DNA from: Anaerolineae bacterium
GTDB lineage: Bacteria > Chloroflexota > Anaerolineae > Aggregatilineales > Phototrophicaceae
Length of the DNA stretch: 7,139 nt
Direction: 5' to 3'
NCBI GenBank assembly: GCA_025454715.1
Contig: JALONY010000083.1
Location: 1 to 7,139, forward strand
Every line of letters begins with the position of its first letter. The stretch's first letter is position 1. Under the pieces are notes generated by a model, which saw only the letters and a list, made by a program, of their open reading frames with translations, made no database searches and was not told the DNA's origin. Both the position numbers and the translations under genes were made by a program. Below are positions 5,355-7,139 of this stretch, piece after piece.

Positions 5355-5663
5355 ATGGTACCGCTTTGGATGTATCTGGCTGTCGCTGCCGCGCTGTTCT
5401 GCTTGGGGACGTACACCGTCCTCAGCCGCAAGAACGCCGTGGCCGTGCTGATGGGCGTCGAGCTGATGCTCAACGCCGTGAACCTGAACTTGGTGGCGTT
5501 CTGGCGCTTTCAAGACCCGCTGAACATGGCTGGCCAAGCCTTCACGGCGTTCGTGCTGGTGGTCGCCGCCGCCGAAGCCGCGGTCGGCCTCGCCATCATC
5601 ATCGCGATGTATCGCAGCCGCCGGTCGGTTGCGGTCGATGACGTCGATATGTTGCGCTGGTAA
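5355..5663 (+). CDS. nuoK: NADH-quinone oxidoreductase subunit K (complex I, ND4L homologue)
   Basis: NuoK is a three-helix membrane subunit whose two buried glutamates form part of the central hydrophilic axis that carries protons. The 102-residue product matches the usual length of about 100. Both key residues are present: Glu36 in the Met-Gly-Val-Glu-Leu-Met-Leu-Asn-Ala-Val-Asn segment of helix 2, and Glu74 in Ala-Ala-Ala-Glu-Ala-Ala-Val-Gly-Leu-Ala in helix 3 (E. coli Glu36 and Glu72). Helices lie at about 5-23, 29-50 and 62-85, followed by a short tail with basic then acidic residues. The gene starts 7 bases after the nuoJ stop and is followed after 20 bases by nuoL. The identification is firm. 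Confidence 0.95.
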   Translation: MVPLWMYLAVAAALFCLGTYTVLSRKNAVAVLMGVELMLNAVNLNLVAFWRFQDPLNMAGQAFTAFVLVVAAAEAAVGLAIIIAMYRSRRSVAVDDVDMLRW

Positions 5664-5683
5664 CGCGAGGGGCGCTGTCGTTC

Positions 5684-7069
5684 ATGATTGACCTAACCAA
5701 CCCCAACATTCTCCCGTGGCTCGTGCCGGTCGGCCCGCTCTTGGCCTTCCTGATCATCACGCTGTTCACCAACCGCTCCAAGCCCGTGCCCGCCACCGAC
5801 CACGAGTATGGCGGCCACCACCCCGACTACGACGGCATGACCGTGCAGGTCGTGCGCCCGTCCAGCCGCGTCTTCAGCATCACGGTCGGCCTCGCGGGCA
5901 TCATCGCCGCGTGGGCCATCTCGTGGACGATCGTCGGGCAGGTGCTGGCCTTCGAGGGCACCTTCGGCGAGCAAGTCTTCGCCAACACCGTCGATTGGCT
6001 GGCCACCGGCACCACCAGCTTGACGATGGGCGTGATGATCGACCCGCTCAACACCTTGTTCCTGATTATGGTGCCGCTGGCGGTGTTCTGCATCTTCGTC
6101 TATAGCATCGGCTATATGGCGCACGACCCGCGCCAATCGCGCTTCTTCGCGCTGATTTCGCTGTTCGCTGGCGCGATGCTGACGCTGGTGGTGGCCGACA
6201 ACCTGCTGCTGCTGTTCGTCGGCTGGGAAGTCATGGGCTTGTGCTCGTACCTGCTGATTGGCTTCTGGTTCGAAAAGCACAGCGCCTACAAGGCCGCCAT
6301 CAAAGCCTTCACCACCACCCGCATCGCCGACGTGATTATGCTGCTGGGCATCGTGTACCTGTACTCGCTGACCGGCACGCTCAACTTCCGCGACATCCTG
6401 TATAACGCCGAGGTGCTGGAGCGGCTGGGCAACACCCCCGCGCTGGTCTTCACCGGCATCAACGCGGCTGGCCTGATTAGCATCTTCTTGATCATCGGCA
6501 CGGTCGGCAAGTCGGCGCAGTTCCCGCTGCACGTCTGGCTGCCCGACGCGATGGAAGGCCCCACCCCCGTCAGCGCGATGATCCACGCCGCCGCGATGGT
6601 CAGCGCCGGTGTCTACGCGGTCATCCGCGTCTTCCCGTTGATGGAAGTGGGCGGCCACCCGCACGACGGTGACCTGACCTCGCCATTGATGCTGATGACC
6701 ATCATCGGCGGCTTTACGGCCTTGTTCGCCGCCACCATCGCCGTCGCCCAAAACGACGTGAAGAAGGTGCTGGCCTACTCGACCATCTCGCAGCTCGGCT
6801 TCATGCTGGCCGCGCTCGGCATCGGTGCTTACGTCGCCGCCGCCTTCCACCTGATTACCCACGCCTTCTTCAAGGCGCTGTTGTTCATGGCCTCCGGCTC
6901 GGTCATCCATGCGATGGAGCACGGGGAGCACCACGTCCACGCGCACGCCCACGGCGATGAGCCGCCGAGGCGCACGGTCATGACGCCCACGGTCATGACG
7001 CCCACGGGCACGACGCCCACGGGCATGGTCACGACGCCCACGGCCACAAGTTCGACCCGCAAGACATGA
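5684..7069 (+). CDS. nuoL: NADH-quinone oxidoreductase subunit L (ND5 homologue), frame-broken; N-terminal 60-70% of the protein
   Basis: NuoL is the distal antiporter-like proton pump of the complex I membrane arm. The frame codes for 461 residues, and about the first 428 are clear NuoL with many transmembrane helices. Key residues are present: Glu182 in [12 protein letters not shown]276 in [17 protein letters not shown]301 in Ser-Ala-Met-Ile-His-Ala-Ala, Lys360-361 in Asp-Val-Lys-Lys-Val-Leu-Ala-Tyr-Ser, and His393 with Lys397 in Thr-His-Ala-Phe-Phe-Lys-Ala-Leu. Residues about 31-60 form a hydrophilic, His-containing loop between helices 1 and 2. After about residue 428 the frame yields a Thr/Pro-rich tail unlike NuoL and ends at TGA 7067-7069, whereas the -1 frame continues with true NuoL sequence. 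Typical NuoL is 600 residues or more, so this reading is truncated. GAGGGG at 5667-5672 supports the ATG at 5684. Confidence 0.93.
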   Translation: MIDLTNPNILPWLVPVGPLLAFLIITLFTNRSKPVPATDHEYGGHHPDYDGMTVQVVRPSSRVFSITVGLAGIIAAWAISWTIVGQVLAFEGTFGEQVFANTVDWLATGTTSLTMGVMIDPLNTLFLIMVPLAVFCIFVYSIGYMAHDPRQSRFFALISLFAGAMLTLVVADNLLLLFVGWEVMGLCSYLLIGFWFEKHSAYKAAIKAFTTTRIADVIMLLGIVYLYSLTGTLNFRDILYNAEVLERLGNTPALVFTGINAAGLISIFLIIGTVGKSAQFPLHVWLPDAMEGPTPVSAMIHAAAMVSAGVYAVIRVFPLMEVGGHPHDGDLTSPLMLMTIIGGFTALFAATIAVAQNDVKKVLAYSTISQLGFMLAALGIGAYVAAAFHLITHAFFKALLFMASGSVIHAMEHGEHHVHAHAHGDEPPRRTVMTPTVMTPTGTTPTGMVTTPTATSSTRKT

Positions 7070-7139
7070 TGAACATGGGCGGCCTCGCCAAGCGCATCCC
7101 GGTCACGTTCATCACGTTCGTGATTGGCGGTTTGTCGCT
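6961..7139 (+). CDS. nuoL: nuoL continuation in the -1 frame (runs off window end)
   Basis: In the frame with codons starting at 6961, 6964 and so on, the sequence reads Ala-Ala-Glu, then repeated Ala-His-Gly-His-Asp units, then [13 protein letters not shown], followed by a hydrophobic segment ([14 protein letters not shown]). The Gln-Asp-Met-x-x-Met-Gly-Gly-Leu motif is the NuoL sequence expected soon after Gly-Ser-Val-Ile-His-Ala, which ends the recognisable part in the other frame. A stop (TGA 6958-6960) closes this frame upstream, so the switch must fall between about 6961 and the first repeats. One missing base in the Gly/Pro-coding GCCGCCGAGG (6961-6970) would explain it. This may be an assembly error, a real mutation or, less likely, programmed frameshifting. 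Confidence 0.85.
6970..7050 (+). repeat. 15-base tandem repeats encoding a His-rich NuoL loop
   Basis: Five units follow the pattern GCCCACGGNCANGAC: 6970-6984 (GCG in place of GCC), 6985-6999, 7000-7014, 7015-7035 (with a 6-base insertion) and 7036-7050 (ending AAG). In the -1 frame each encodes Ala-His-Gly-His-Asp. Upstream codons in the main frame already give [12 protein letters not shown], so the whole loop is rich in His. Its period makes it prone to slippage and to assembly mistakes. Confidence 0.85.

Noticed and set aside
5693..6952. Long minus-strand open frame (419 codons) opposite nuoL
   Set aside because: It lies fully antisense to conserved nuoL and its translation is His/Asp/Gly/Val/Gln-rich low-complexity sequence, typical of the antisense frame of a GC-rich gene.
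6970..7050. Short regular repeats considered as a CRISPR array
   Set aside because: The units are 15 bases, contiguous without spacers, and encode a regular peptide within nuoL.
6961..7050. Programmed -1 frameshift site in nuoL
   Set aside because: No X-XXY-YYZ slippery heptamer in the reading frame and no known precedent in nuoL that I can name; a missing base is more likely.

Overview
The window carries a run of respiratory complex I (NADH:quinone oxidoreductase, nuo) membrane-subunit genes on the right, and a short stretch of unrelated accessory genes on the left. High GC coding sequence (roughly 60-65% by eye), Shine-Dalgarno sites before most genes and sigma70-like promoter elements indicate a bacterium. 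A long TolB/PD40-type secreted propeller next to nuo genes, a histidine-rich insertion in NuoL and the unusual nuo order would fit Chloroflexota (Anaerolineae-like). That placement is inference from recollection, not something the sequence proves.

Left part (1-1117, + strand): the C-terminal end of a GNAT acetyltransferase cut by the window edge, an 82-residue protein of unknown function that starts 4 bases after it, then a DinB-family protein with a complete His triad and its own candidate promoter. A minus-strand gene (1114-2658) for a signal-peptide-bearing beta-propeller protein meets the DinB gene tail to tail with a 4-base overlap. It has visibly lower GC than its neighbours.

Middle (2659-3125): a 467-base gap with no convincing gene. 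It holds overlapping inverted repeats (2768-2873), a terminator-like hairpin plus T tract on the + strand (2903-2934), and a good extended -10 promoter (3021-3049) that should drive the nuo genes.

Right part (3126-7139, + strand): nuoA, nuoH, nuoJ, nuoK and nuoL, tightly spaced in one direction. These are membrane-arm subunits in their usual relative order; all peripheral-arm genes (nuoB, C, D, E, F, G, I) are absent from between them. NuoA and NuoH form the quinone-proximal part of the membrane arm, NuoJ and NuoK continue the proton path, and NuoL is the distal antiporter-like pump. A perfect 11-base inverted repeat with a T5 tail lies between nuoH and nuoJ. nuoL is interrupted: inside a stretch of 15-base repeats encoding Ala-His-Gly-His-Asp the reading frame shifts by one base, and recognisable NuoL sequence continues in the other frame to the window end.

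No rRNA, tRNA, CRISPR array or insertion sequence was found. The points most worth checking are the membrane-arm-only nuo cluster, the NuoL frame break within its His-rich repeat, and the nuoH-nuoJ hairpin.
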